From the NCBI RefSeq assembly GCF_021698975.1, contig NZ_SSXA01000030.1, positions 1 through 39,729 of the forward strand: DNA of 39,729 nucleotides, in the 5' to 3' direction. How positions within the stretch are numbered: position 1 is the stretch's first letter; every line of letters starts with the position of its first letter. Positions 13,544 to 21,354 of the stretch are shown piece after piece. This DNA comes from Blastococcus sp. KM273128 (GTDB lineage Bacteria > Actinomycetota > Actinomycetes > Mycobacteriales > Geodermatophilaceae). Below the pieces are notes generated by a model. It was not told the DNA's origin. It did not search any database and saw only the letters and a program-made list of their open reading frames with translations. A program made the position numbers and the translations under genes.

Positions 13544-16009
13544 GTGACGCGCATCGACCGGATCGCCGAGCCCTGGGGCACCCGCACGCCGTACGGGCCC
13601 GGCGAGCAGTGGCCCACCCGCGTGGACAGCCACCTCGCCGAGGGCCTGACCGAGGCCGACGTCGACCGCTGGGTGCAGTCGGCGACGATCCTGCACTCCA
13701 ACGGCGACGGCCTGGACATCGCCGTCAAGGACGACCGCATCGTCGGCGTCCGCGGCCGCGCCGTCGACCGGGTGAACCACGGCCGGCTGGGCCCGAAGGA
13801 CCTCTACGGCTGGCAGGCCAACCACTCGCCCGAGCGGCTCACCAAGCCGCTCGTCCGCCGGGACGGGAAGCTGGTCGAGACTGACTGGGACACCGCGATG
13901 GACGCGGTCGCCGGTCGGGCGAAGGAGCTGCTCGCCGAGCAGGGCCCCAGCGCCATCAGCTTCTACACCACCGGCCAGCTGTTCCTGGAGGAGTACTACA
14001 CCCTCGGGCTCATCGCCCACGGCGGCATCGGCACCAACCACGTCGACGGGAACACCCGGCTGTGCACCGCCACGGCCGCCGCGGCGCTGAAGGAGTCCTT
14101 CGCCTGCGACGGGCAACCCGGTTCCTACACCGACATCGACCACGCCGACGTCATCGCGCTGTACGGCCACAACATGGCCGAGACCCAGACGGTGCTGTGG
14201 ACCCGCATCCTGGACCGGCTGGCCGGCCCCAACCCACCGGCCGTCGTCTGCGTCGACCCGCGGGAGACGCCGGTGGCCCGGCACGCGACCGTGCACCTGG
14301 CACCGCGGCCCGGCACCAACGTCATGCTGGCGAACGCCCTGCTGCACGAGATCATCGGCAACGGCTGGGTCGACGCCGAGTACGTGCAGGCCCACGCGGT
14401 CGGCTTCGAGGAGCTGGTGAAGCGGGTCGAGAACTACCCACCGGAGGTCGCCGCCGAGGTCTGCGACGTCCCGGTCGAGCAGATCCGCGAGGCCGCGCGC
14501 ATCATCGGCACCGCCGAGCGGCTCCTGTCCACGGTGCTGCAGGGCTTCTACCAGGCCAACCAGGCCACCGCCGCGGCCGTGCAGGTCAACAACATCCACA
14601 TCGTCCGCGGCATGCTCGGCAAGCCCGGCTGCGGCATCCTGCAGATGAACGGCCAGCCCACCGCGCAGAACACCCGGGAATGCGGCGCCGACGGCGACCT
14701 GCCGGCGTTCCGCAACTGGTCCAACGACGAGCACATCGCGGACCTCGCGCGGGTCTGGAACGTCGACCCGATGGACATCCCGCACTACTCGCCGCCGACG
14801 CACGCCATGCAGATGTTCCGGTACGCCGAGGAGGGCTCCATCCGGTTCATGTGGGTGCAGGCCACCAACCCGGCGGTCTCCCTCCCGGAGCTCGGCCGGA
14901 TCCGCGAGATCCTGGCGCAGGAACGGCTCTTCCTCGTGGTGCAGGACATCTTCCTGTCCGAGACCGCCCAGCTCGCCGACGTCGTCCTGCCCGCCGCCAC
15001 CTGGGGCGAGAAGACGGGCACCTTCACCAACGTCGACCGCACGGTGCACCTGTCGGAGAAGGCGGTCGACCCGCCCGGTGAGGCGCGACCCGACCTCGAC
15101 ATCTTCATCGACTTCGCCCACCGCATGGGGCTGGCGGACAGGGACGGCGCCCCGCTGGTGAAGTGGTCGACGCCGGAGGAGGCCTTCGAGGGGTGGAAGG
15201 AGTGCACCCGCGGCCGGCCCTGCGACTACACCGGCCTCTCCTACGACAAGCTCCGCGGGGGCAGCGGCATCCAGTGGCCGTGCAACGACGAGCACCCCGA
15301 CGGCACCGAGCACATCTACGTCGACGGCCGGTTCTGGTCGGACCCGAGCTACTGCGAGAGCTACGGCCGGGACCTCGTCACCGGGGCGCCGCTGTCCCCG
15401 GTCGAGTACAAGGCGATGAACCCCTCCGGGAAGGCGGTGCTCAAGGCCGCCGAGTACGTCCCGCCGCACGAGGTGATCAGCGAGGAGTACCCCTTCCAGC
15501 TGATGACCGGGCGCACCCTCTACCACTTCCACACCCGGACCAAGACCGGTCGGGCGCCGCAGCTGCAGAAGGCGGCACCGGAGGTGTGGGTCGAGATGGC
15601 GGCGAGCGACGCGGCCGACCGGGGCTTCACCGAGGGGGACCTGCTCGAGGTGAGCACCCCGCGCGGGAGCGTCGAGGCGAAACTGCGGATCAGCGGTATC
15701 CGCCCCGGGGCGGTCTTCCTGCCGTTCCACTACGGCTACTGGGACGAGCCCGCCGGCCACGAGCCCGACGGCGAGCGCGGGCGGGCGGCCAACGAGCTGA
15801 CCATCACCGACTGGGACCCGGCGTCCAAGCAGCCGATCTTCAAGACGGCGGCGGCCGCGGTGAAGCGGCTGAAGAAGTCCGACGGCCCGTCCCCGGCGCC
15901 GACGACGACCGGCTCACGTCCGGTCACCGGCGGGGTGCCGCCCACGACCGGCGGCGAGCCCGCCCTGTCCACCGAGGAGCTCACCACCGTGGCCGGAGGT
16001 GCCCGATGA
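13544..16009 (+). CDS. formate dehydrogenase/nitrate reductase-like molybdopterin oxidoreductase lacking Fe-S ligands
   Basis: 821-aa DMSO-reductase-superfamily protein with bis-MGD binding domains. Examples are the NTRLC segment, LYGHNMAETQTVLWTRILD, PVARHATVHLAPRPGTN, GCGILQMNGQP and the C-terminal dinucleotide-binding domain from YPFQLMTGRTLYHFHTRTKTG. Cys174 in GNTRLCTATAAAA aligns with the molybdenum-ligating Cys of assimilatory nitrate reductases and Cys-type formate dehydrogenases. The usual [4Fe-4S] motif CxxCxxxC is replaced at exactly its spacing by Thr48, His51 and Asp55, and the fourth ligand position (usually LCxKG) reads Gly83 in GRLGPKD. The cluster is therefore probably absent. 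The GTG at 13544 has GGAGG 6 nt upstream. The C-terminus is a Pro/Thr/Gly-rich tail of about 40 residues. It is first in a three-gene operon. Physiological substrate and electron partner are unknown; formate is suggested by context only. Confidence 0.88.
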   Translation: MTRIDRIAEPWGTRTPYGPGEQWPTRVDSHLAEGLTEADVDRWVQSATILHSNGDGLDIAVKDDRIVGVRGRAVDRVNHGRLGPKDLYGWQANHSPERLTKPLVRRDGKLVETDWDTAMDAVAGRAKELLAEQGPSAISFYTTGQLFLEEYYTLGLIAHGGIGTNHVDGNTRLCTATAAAALKESFACDGQPGSYTDIDHADVIALYGHNMAETQTVLWTRILDRLAGPNPPAVVCVDPRETPVARHATVHLAPRPGTNVMLANALLHEIIGNGWVDAEYVQAHAVGFEELVKRVENYPPEVAAEVCDVPVEQIREAARIIGTAERLLSTVLQGFYQANQATAAAVQVNNIHIVRGMLGKPGCGILQMNGQPTAQNTRECGADGDLPAFRNWSNDEHIADLARVWNVDPMDIPHYSPPTHAMQMFRYAEEGSIRFMWVQATNPAVSLPELGRIREILAQERLFLVVQDIFLSETAQLADVVLPAATWGEKTGTFTNVDRTVHLSEKAVDPPGEARPDLDIFIDFAHRMGLADRDGAPLVKWSTPEEAFEGWKECTRGRPCDYTGLSYDKLRGGSGIQWPCNDEHPDGTEHIYVDGRFWSDPSYCESYGRDLVTGAPLSPVEYKAMNPSGKAVLKAAEYVPPHEVISEEYPFQLMTGRTLYHFHTRTKTGRAPQLQKAAPEVWVEMAASDAADRGFTEGDLLEVSTPRGSVEAKLRISGIRPGAVFLPFHYGYWDEPAGHEPDGERGRAANELTITDWDPASKQPIFKTAAAAVKRLKKSDGPSPAPTTTGSRPVTGGVPPTTGGEPALSTEELTTVAGGAR

Positions 16010-16488
16010 AGCTGCACCTGGCGATCGAGGAGCTGCACCGTTCCGAGAACCACCTCGCCGGCGCGCTGCTGGCGATGTCGGACCGGCACAAGGCCGACCA
16101 CGAGGTCTTCCACGTGGCGCGCGACATCGCCCGCTGGTCGCAGGACCACGTCCGCGCCCTGGCCGACATCGGGAGGGACTTCGGCCTGGACCTGGACCCG
16201 GAGCCGAAGGGGGACCCCACCGTCCTGGAGAAGGCCCGCCAGAAGGCGTCGGACCTGATGGGGCGCAGCAGCACGCCCGGGATGCTCCTGCTGGCCGACC
16301 TCCGGCACATCTACCGCGAGGCGTCGGGCACGTCGCTGGACTGGGAGCTGCTCGCCCAGGGGGCGCAGGGCGCCCGCAAGAGGGAGCTGCTCCAGCTCGC
16401 CGAGCGCTGCCACCCCGACACCCTGCGCCAGGTGCGCTGGGCGAACGGGAAGCTCAAGGAGTCCGCGACCCAGGTGCTGGTGAGTTGA
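16006..16488 (+). CDS. small His/Glu-rich helical protein of unknown function
   Basis: 160-aa protein, predicted mostly helical. The first 50 residues are rich in potential metal ligands with helical spacing (H4, E8, E9, H11, E14, H16, H28, H32, E33, H36, H48), reminiscent of ferritin-like or hemerythrin-like bundles. No named family is recognised with certainty. The ATG at 16006 overlaps the molybdoenzyme stop (ATGA), and its own end overlaps the next gene (TTGA), so it is translationally coupled on both sides. Its tight link to the molybdoenzyme suggests a dedicated chaperone, a maturation factor or an electron-transfer/metal subunit that replaces the lost Fe-S function. All of these are inference. 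Confidence 0.8.
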   Translation: MKLHLAIEELHRSENHLAGALLAMSDRHKADHEVFHVARDIARWSQDHVRALADIGRDFGLDLDPEPKGDPTVLEKARQKASDLMGRSSTPGMLLLADLRHIYREASGTSLDWELLAQGAQGARKRELLQLAERCHPDTLRQVRWANGKLKESATQVLVS

Positions 16489-17165
16489 GCGGCGACGGCG
16501 CGGCCTCGGCGGCCGGCACCCGGATCGTGCTGCGGCCGCTGGCCACGCCGCTCCCGCTCGGCTTCCTCGCCCTGGCATTGGCGACGACGATGTTCAGCGC
16601 GGTGCAGCTGGGCTGGATCGCGCCGGCGGAGGGGCGGGTGGCCGGCTACACGGCGCTGTTCGCCACCGTGCCGCTGCAGCTGCTGGCCTCGGTCATGGGC
16701 TTCCTCACCCGGGACCCGGTGGCGGCCACGGGGATGGGCCTGCTCAGCGGCACCTGGGCGGTCGCGGGCGTCAGCACGCTGACCACGCCGCCCGGCTCCA
16801 CCAGCGACGGCCTCGGGGTGGTGCTGGTGGTCGCCGGCCTGGCCATGCTGGTGCCCGCCGCCGCGGCCGTGAGCAGCAAGGTCGTGCCGGCCGCGGTGAT
16901 GGCGCTGGCCGGCACCCGCTTCGCCGTGACCGGCATCGCCGAGGTGAGCGGGTCGGCCGCCTGGCAGACGGCCGCGGGCTGGGTCGGGCTGGCCCTGGCG
17001 ACCCTCGCCCTGTACGCCGCGCTGGCTCTCGAGCTCGAGGGTGCGCAGGAGCGGACCGTCCTCCCGCTGGGCCGGCACGGCCCCGGCCGCGCCGCGATGG
17101 CCGGGGAGGGGCCGCTGGCCCCGCAGCGGCTGGTCGAGGAGGCCGGGGTCCGCCCGCAGCTGTGA
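16485..17165 (+). CDS. GPR1/FUN34/YaaH-like membrane protein
   Basis: 226-aa integral membrane protein with about six hydrophobic segments. The segment PLPLGFLALALATTMFSAVQLGWIAP, then LFATVPLQLLASVMGFLTRDPVAATGMGLLSGTWAVAGV, resembles the acetate/succinate transporter family (GPR1/FUN34/YaaH). A cytosolic tail of about 35 residues follows the last helix. The most likely start is TTG at 16485, which overlaps the preceding stop; a GTG about 40 nt further in is possible, and the Shine-Dalgarno sequence is weak. It is the last gene of the molybdoenzyme operon. It may carry the small carboxylate that the enzyme uses or makes. The start is uncertain and the family call is moderate. Confidence 0.7.
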   Translation: MSGDGAASAAGTRIVLRPLATPLPLGFLALALATTMFSAVQLGWIAPAEGRVAGYTALFATVPLQLLASVMGFLTRDPVAATGMGLLSGTWAVAGVSTLTTPPGSTSDGLGVVLVVAGLAMLVPAAAAVSSKVVPAAVMALAGTRFAVTGIAEVSGSAAWQTAAGWVGLALATLALYAALALELEGAQERTVLPLGRHGPGRAAMAGEGPLAPQRLVEEAGVRPQL

Positions 17166-17188
17166 GGGGCCCGTCCGGCGTCGGCCCC
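17166..17188. terminator. hairpin between converging operons
   Basis: GGGGCC (17166-17171) pairs with GGCCCC (17183-17188) across an 11-nt loop, between the ends of two converging genes. It could stop transcription from both sides. Confidence 0.5.
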
Positions 17189-17193
17189 GGTGG

Positions 17194-18564
17194 TCAGCCG
17201 GCCTCCCCGGCCGGCGCCGGCGACCGGGGGCTGAGCCGCCGGGCGGGCGACCAGCGGCCGGCCAGGGCGTCCTCGACCGCGGCCCGCCAGGCGCTCGTCT
17301 CCCGGTTGTCGACGGCGGTGCTCTCCAGCGCCTGCTCCACGGTGCGGTCGAGCAGGGCGCGCAGCGCGGCGTCGAGCCCCTCCCCGCGGACCCGCCACGC
17401 CAGCTCGTGCAGCAGCCCGGCGATCCGGCGCAGCACCGCGGGCTGCCCCGAGGCGTACTGCAGCGGCTCCTCCAGGCCCAGGGCGAGCAGCTCCTCGGCG
17501 GTCCACCGCGGCACGAGCAGCCGCACCACGCCGTCCTCGTCCCGCCAGGCGCGGAGGCTGCTGCGGCGGGGGAGGAGGTCGCCGAGCAGCGCCGAGACGT
17601 GGGACAGCGCGTGCACGGCGGTCGTCGGGTCGTTGATCCCCGGCGACAGCGCCCGGCCGGCGATGTCGACGATCTTGCGCAGGCTGTAGGCCGGGTCCTG
17701 CTCGGGGCTGCGCTCGTAGGACAGCTTGACCCCCTCGTTCACCGCGTCGCGGAGCGCCCCGGGGTCGCCGTCGGCACCTCCCTCGCGCCGCCAGGCCTCG
17801 GCCAGGGGCGTGCCGGCGACGACGGCGTCGCCGGTGCGGGGGGAGAGCGCGAGGACCACACCCGCGTCCCGGGCCGCTCGCACCAGGCGCTGGGGGTCGA
17901 CGCGGACCACGAATCCGCTGCGCGTCGCCTCGACCGGGGTGCCCGTGCCCTCGGGTCGGCGCGGGGTGTCCTCCGGCTCCTCCTCGTCCCGGACGGCCAG
18001 GGTCGCCTCGGCGTGGACGTCGCGGAGCATGGTCTCCACGCGCAGGGAGCGGGCCAGGTGCCCGAGGAAGACCACCAGCGCCGTCACGCTCCCCAGCGCG
18101 AAGACGAACGCCAGGGTGATCGACAGCCTCGGCACGAACGAGTTGTCGCCGGCCGCGGCCTCCGCCGTCCGTACCGTGCGCAGGACGGTCAGCGCGTAGA
18201 CGAACGTGCCGGTCAGCTGCGCCAGGCTGAGCTGGACCACCCGGTCGGTGGCGAAGGTCTGCAGCAGGCGCGGGGAGTACTGGCTGCTGCCCAGCTGCAG
18301 CGCGACGACGGTGAGCGAGAAGATCACGCCGGTCACCGAGATCAGCGAGCCCGCGATCGCCGACAGCAGGTCGCGCGCCGCGGCCGGGCCACCCCCGAAC
18401 ACGAAGCTCAGCGGGTTGGTCGGGTCGTCGGTGCCGACGTAGCCGTCCACGAACGGCATCGCGATGCCGAGCGCGACGGCGAGCGTGACCGTCAGCAGCG
18501 GGATCGGCCACAGCGCGCTGCGCATCCACCGCCACAGGCGGCGGACCGGGTGGACGTCGTGCAT
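17194..18564 (-). CDS. DUF2254 membrane protein
   Basis: 456-aa membrane protein with four predicted transmembrane helices in its first 170 residues (about 17-36, 65-88, 105-130 and 145-170). The central block SLISVTGVIFSLTVVALQLGSSQYSPRLLQTF is the DUF2254 signature. The large soluble C-terminal part includes SYERSPEQDPAYSLRKIVDIAGRALSPGINDPTTAVHAL. No biochemical role is established for the family. The ATG at 18564 lies 3 nt after the stop of the GerMN lipoprotein gene, so it is the fourth gene of the two-component operon. Inference: a membrane output or accessory part of that envelope-sensing unit. Confidence 0.9.
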   Translation of the reverse strand: MHDVHPVRRLWRWMRSALWPIPLLTVTLAVALGIAMPFVDGYVGTDDPTNPLSFVFGGGPAAARDLLSAIAGSLISVTGVIFSLTVVALQLGSSQYSPRLLQTFATDRVVQLSLAQLTGTFVYALTVLRTVRTAEAAAGDNSFVPRLSITLAFVFALGSVTALVVFLGHLARSLRVETMLRDVHAEATLAVRDEEEPEDTPRRPEGTGTPVEATRSGFVVRVDPQRLVRAARDAGVVLALSPRTGDAVVAGTPLAEAWRREGGADGDPGALRDAVNEGVKLSYERSPEQDPAYSLRKIVDIAGRALSPGINDPTTAVHALSHVSALLGDLLPRRSSLRAWRDEDGVVRLLVPRWTAEELLALGLEEPLQYASGQPAVLRRIAGLLHELAWRVRGEGLDAALRALLDRTVEQALESTAVDNRETSAWRAAVEDALAGRWSPARRLSPRSPAPAGEAG

Positions 18565-18567
18565 GGG

Positions 18568-19158
18568 CTAGTCCTCGCTCGCCGGGCCGGTGCCCGCGGT
18601 CGGGGTGGCACCGGGCGGCGCCACCGACAGGAACTGGTCACGGCCGACGGGCCCGTCGGAGAGCCCGTCGTCGGTGGGCACCTCCAGCGGCGTCCCGTCG
18701 ATCAGGAAGCGCACCCGCGTCGTGCCGGGCAGCTCGGTCAGGGTCCAGACGACCTGGGCCACGGCGAGCAGCTGGTTGCCCCCGGTGATGCCGGCGAACT
18801 CCCGGGTGACGCTCACCGCCGTGATGCCGCCGGGCAGCCCCTCGTCCGCGACGATGGACTGCGGCGCCACCGCGGTGCGCAGGCCGCCGACGACCTCTGC
18901 CCGCGTGGGTCCGGTCGCGAGCAGGGTGACGACGCTCTCCGGGGTGGCGGCCCGCGTCGCGCGGGCGACCGCTTCCAGCTGCGCCCCGCGCACCAGGTAG
19001 ACGACGACCCCCGGGCCGGCGTCGTCGGCGCGCGGCGTCGAGGTGCCGGGCGTCGCGGTGGGGACGGCGATGCGCTCGGGCTGCGGCTGCGGCTGCGGGT
19101 CCACGCCGCACCCGGTGAGCACCGCGAGCAGGCAGAGCGCGACGGCCAGCGCCCTCAC
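18568..19158 (-). CDS. GerMN-domain lipoprotein
   Basis: 196-aa secreted lipoprotein. The signal peptide is residues 1-16, and the lipobox LTGC places the lipidated cysteine at residue 17. A Pro/Gln linker (PQPQPQP, encoded by a short GGCTGC-type tandem repeat) follows, then a GerMN domain from about residue 50 to 180 (VVVYLVRGAQLEAVARA, GGNQLLAVAQVVWTLTELPGTTRVRFLIDGT). GerMN domains occur in spore-germination GerM and in LpqB. The GTG at 19158 overlaps the kinase stop (GTGA). LpqB partners the MtrAB system in actinobacteria. This protein resembles an LpqB lacking the C-terminal propeller, consistent with a sensor accessory outside the membrane. Confidence 0.88.
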   Translation of the reverse strand: MRALAVALCLLAVLTGCGVDPQPQPQPERIAVPTATPGTSTPRADDAGPGVVVYLVRGAQLEAVARATRAATPESVVTLLATGPTRAEVVGGLRTAVAPQSIVADEGLPGGITAVSVTREFAGITGGNQLLAVAQVVWTLTELPGTTRVRFLIDGTPLEVPTDDGLSDGPVGRDQFLSVAPPGATPTAGTGPASED

Positions 19159-20597
19159 GGCCCGGTCTCCTCGGGGAGCGAGACGACGAACCGGGCGCCA
19201 CCGTCCGGGCCGTCCTCGACGTGCACCGTGCCGCCCATCAGCCGGACGTGCCGGGCGACGAGGGCGAGCCCGAGGCCCGACCCCTCCGTGCGGGTGCGGA
19301 TGCTGCCCGAACCCCGGGCGAACCGCTCGAAGACCCGGTCGCGCTCGGCCGCGGCCACGCCCGGACCGGCGTCGTCGACGGTCACCAGCGCGTGGTCGCC
19401 GGACCGCTCGACCGCGATGCCGGTGACGCCGCCGCCGTGCCGGTCGGCGTTGTCGAGGAGGTTGCCGAGCACCCGTTCCAGGCGGCGCTTGTCCACGCAC
19501 ACGACGGCCCCCTCGGCGTCGGGGTGCACGGTCACCAGTTCGGCGGTCGAGCCGTCCAGCCGGTGCCGGGCGGCGACCTCCCGGGTGAACGCGGACAGCT
19601 GCACGGGCTCCAGGGTGAGGTCGGCGCTGCCGGCGTCGGCCCGCGAGATCTCCAGCAGGTCGGCGACCAGGCGCTCGAACCGCTCCACCTCCGCGCGCAG
19701 GAGCCCGAGCGCCTCGGCCTGCTCCGCGTCACCCGGGTCCGCGGTGGCCTCGACCAGGTCCAGCGCGCCCATCATCGTGGTCAGCGGGCTGCGCAGCTCG
19801 TGGCTGACGTCGGCGGCGAACCGGGCATCGCTGCGCACCCGCTGCTCGAGGGCCTCGGCCGTCTGGTTGAACGAAGCCGCGATGGGGGCGAGCGACGGGT
19901 CGCCGCGCGGGTCGATGCGGGTGTCCAGCGCGCCGCCGGCGACGGCGGCCGCCGCGGCGGAGATCCGGTCCAGCGGGCGCAGCGTGGGCCCGGTGAGCCA
20001 CCAGCCGACCACCACGGCCAGCGGCACCGAGCCGAGCACCGCGAGCGCGAGCACCGTGGCGAGCACCCGGTAGGTCCGGTCCAGCTCGCTCAGGGGGAAC
20101 ACCTCGATGTAGGCCGAGCCCAGCTCGGCCAGCGGCACCGCGACGGCCATCACCGTCTCGCCGTCGACCTCGATCCGCTGCCGGACGGACCTGCCGGCCA
20201 CGGCTTGCTCGCGCAGCTCCTCGGGCAGGTCGTCGCGGCCGACGAGCAGTGACGTGGTGGTCCAGGCGCCGCCGTCGACGAGCAGCGAGGTGGAGCCGGT
20301 CTCCCGCGGCAGCTGGGCGAGGACCTGGGCGACGTCGAGGCCCTCGGTGGCCAGCGAGCGCTGCACCTGGGCGGCGTTGTCCGAGGTCTGCACCAGGGTG
20401 ACGCGCTCGCGCTGGACGAGGAGGAACTGGGAGACCGCCACCCACACGGCGACCGCCAGCACCGTCGACAGCAGCAGGGTGACGGCGGCGAAGGCCACGG
20501 TCGCCCGCGCTCTCAGGGTGGTGAGGCGGTGAGGCGCGCGGCCGACCGGGGCGACGCCCGCGGCGGGGGAGGTGGCCCCGCCGGCCGGCGCGGTCAC
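19155..20597 (-). CDS. sensor histidine kinase (MtrB/CseC-like)
   Basis: 480-aa membrane sensor kinase. Transmembrane helices lie at about 33-58 and 178-200 and flank an extracytoplasmic domain of about 120 residues. A HAMP linker follows, then the HisKA domain with phospho-acceptor His266 in DVSHELRSPLTTMMGALD. The HATPase domain has NLLDNADRHGG (N box), VTVDDAGPGV (G1) and TEGSGLGLALVARHV (G2). All catalytic motifs are intact. The GTG at 20597 overlaps the response-regulator stop by 4 nt, so the pair is coupled. A large upstream in-frame extension runs antisense or through the regulator gene and is not part of the protein. It would phosphorylate the regulator encoded just upstream; the stimulus is probably envelope-related given its neighbours. 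Confidence 0.92.
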   Translation of the reverse strand: MTAPAGGATSPAAGVAPVGRAPHRLTTLRARATVAFAAVTLLLSTVLAVAVWVAVSQFLLVQRERVTLVQTSDNAAQVQRSLATEGLDVAQVLAQLPRETGSTSLLVDGGAWTTTSLLVGRDDLPEELREQAVAGRSVRQRIEVDGETVMAVAVPLAELGSAYIEVFPLSELDRTYRVLATVLALAVLGSVPLAVVVGWWLTGPTLRPLDRISAAAAAVAGGALDTRIDPRGDPSLAPIAASFNQTAEALEQRVRSDARFAADVSHELRSPLTTMMGALDLVEATADPGDAEQAEALGLLRAEVERFERLVADLLEISRADAGSADLTLEPVQLSAFTREVAARHRLDGSTAELVTVHPDAEGAVVCVDKRRLERVLGNLLDNADRHGGGVTGIAVERSGDHALVTVDDAGPGVAAAERDRVFERFARGSGSIRTRTEGSGLGLALVARHVRLMGGTVHVEDGPDGGARFVVSLPEETGP

Positions 20598-21271
20598 CCA
20601 GGGACCCGGTAACCCATGCCCCGGACGGTCGTCACCAGGGTCGGGTTCGACGGGTCTGGCTCGATCTTCTTCCGCAGCCGGCGGACGTGGACGTCGACGA
20701 GCCGGGAGTCGCCGAAGTAGTCGTAGCCCCACACCCGCTCGAGCAGCTCCTCGCGGCTGAGCACCCGGCCGGGGTCGGTGGCGAGCTCGCAGAGCAGCCG
20801 GAACTCGGTGCGCGTGAGGCTGAGCAGCTCGCCGTCGCGCGTCACGGTGCCCTCGGCGGGCGAGACGTCCAGGTCGCCGACGGTGAGGTGTACGCGCGGC
20901 TCCGGGGCGCGGGTGCGGCGGGCCAGCGCCCGGATGCGGGCGGAGAGCTCCTTGACGACGAACGGCTTGGAGACGTAGTCGTCGGCCCCCGCCTCGAGAC
21001 CGGCCACCACGTCGTGGCTGTCCGACCGGGCGGTGAGCATGATGACGGGGACGTTCGAGGCGCGCCGGATCTCCCGGCAGACCTCGAAACCGTCCTTCCC
21101 CGGCAGCATCAGGTCCAGCAGGACCACGTCGAAGGACTTCTCGGCGAGGGCGGCCAGGCCGTCCTCGCCGGTGGCCGCCTCGGTGACCTCCAGCCCCTCC
21201 CGCTGCAGGGTCAGCTGCAGCATGCGCCGGATCCGGGGGTCGTCCTCGATGATGAGCACGGACCGCGACAT
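20594..21271 (-). CDS. OmpR/PhoB-family response regulator (MtrA/CseB-like)
   Basis: 225-aa regulator. The receiver domain covers residues 1-118, with the acidic pocket D10/D11, phospho-acceptor Asp53 (LLDLMLPGKDG), Thr80 and Lys102 (YVSKPF). The OmpR-type winged helix covers residues about 130-225 (LTRTEFRLLCELATDPGRVLSREELLERVWGYDY, then VDVHVRRLRKKIE). All key residues are present. It is first in a four-gene operon with the kinase, GerMN lipoprotein and DUF2254 gene. A hairpin at 21304-21327 separates it from the upstream metallophosphoesterase gene, so its promoter should lie in the short gap at 21272-21303 or within that hairpin. Confidence 0.93.
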   Translation of the reverse strand: MSRSVLIIEDDPRIRRMLQLTLQREGLEVTEAATGEDGLAALAEKSFDVVLLDLMLPGKDGFEVCREIRRASNVPVIMLTARSDSHDVVAGLEAGADDYVSKPFVVKELSARIRALARRTRAPEPRVHLTVGDLDVSPAEGTVTRDGELLSLTRTEFRLLCELATDPGRVLSREELLERVWGYDYFGDSRLVDVHVRRLRKKIEPDPSNPTLVTTVRGMGYRVPG

Positions 21272-21303
21272 GCCGTCCAGTCTGCCCAGCCTGCCGGGAA
21301 CTA

Positions 21304-21327
21304 CTCACCGGACCCCGTCCGGGTGAG
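21304..21327 (-). terminator. hairpin after the metallophosphoesterase gene
   Basis: CTCACCGGAC (21304-21313) pairs with GTCCGGGTGAG (21317-21327), with a single-base bulge and a 3-nt loop. It lies 28 nt past the metallophosphoesterase stop and upstream of the response regulator. Confidence 0.6.
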
Positions 21328-21354
21328 CACCGCGGGCGGCGGCGGGCCAGCGGC

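Noticed and set aside
13379..15760. 793-codon minus-strand open frame opposite the molybdoenzyme gene
   Set aside because: It is a mirror of the real gene with His/Asp/Val/Gly-rich composition and no conserved motifs.
19076..19099. Tandem GGCTGC repeat as a variable-number locus
   Set aside because: Only about three to four units, encoding a short Pro-Gln linker in a lipoprotein; too short to claim phase variation.
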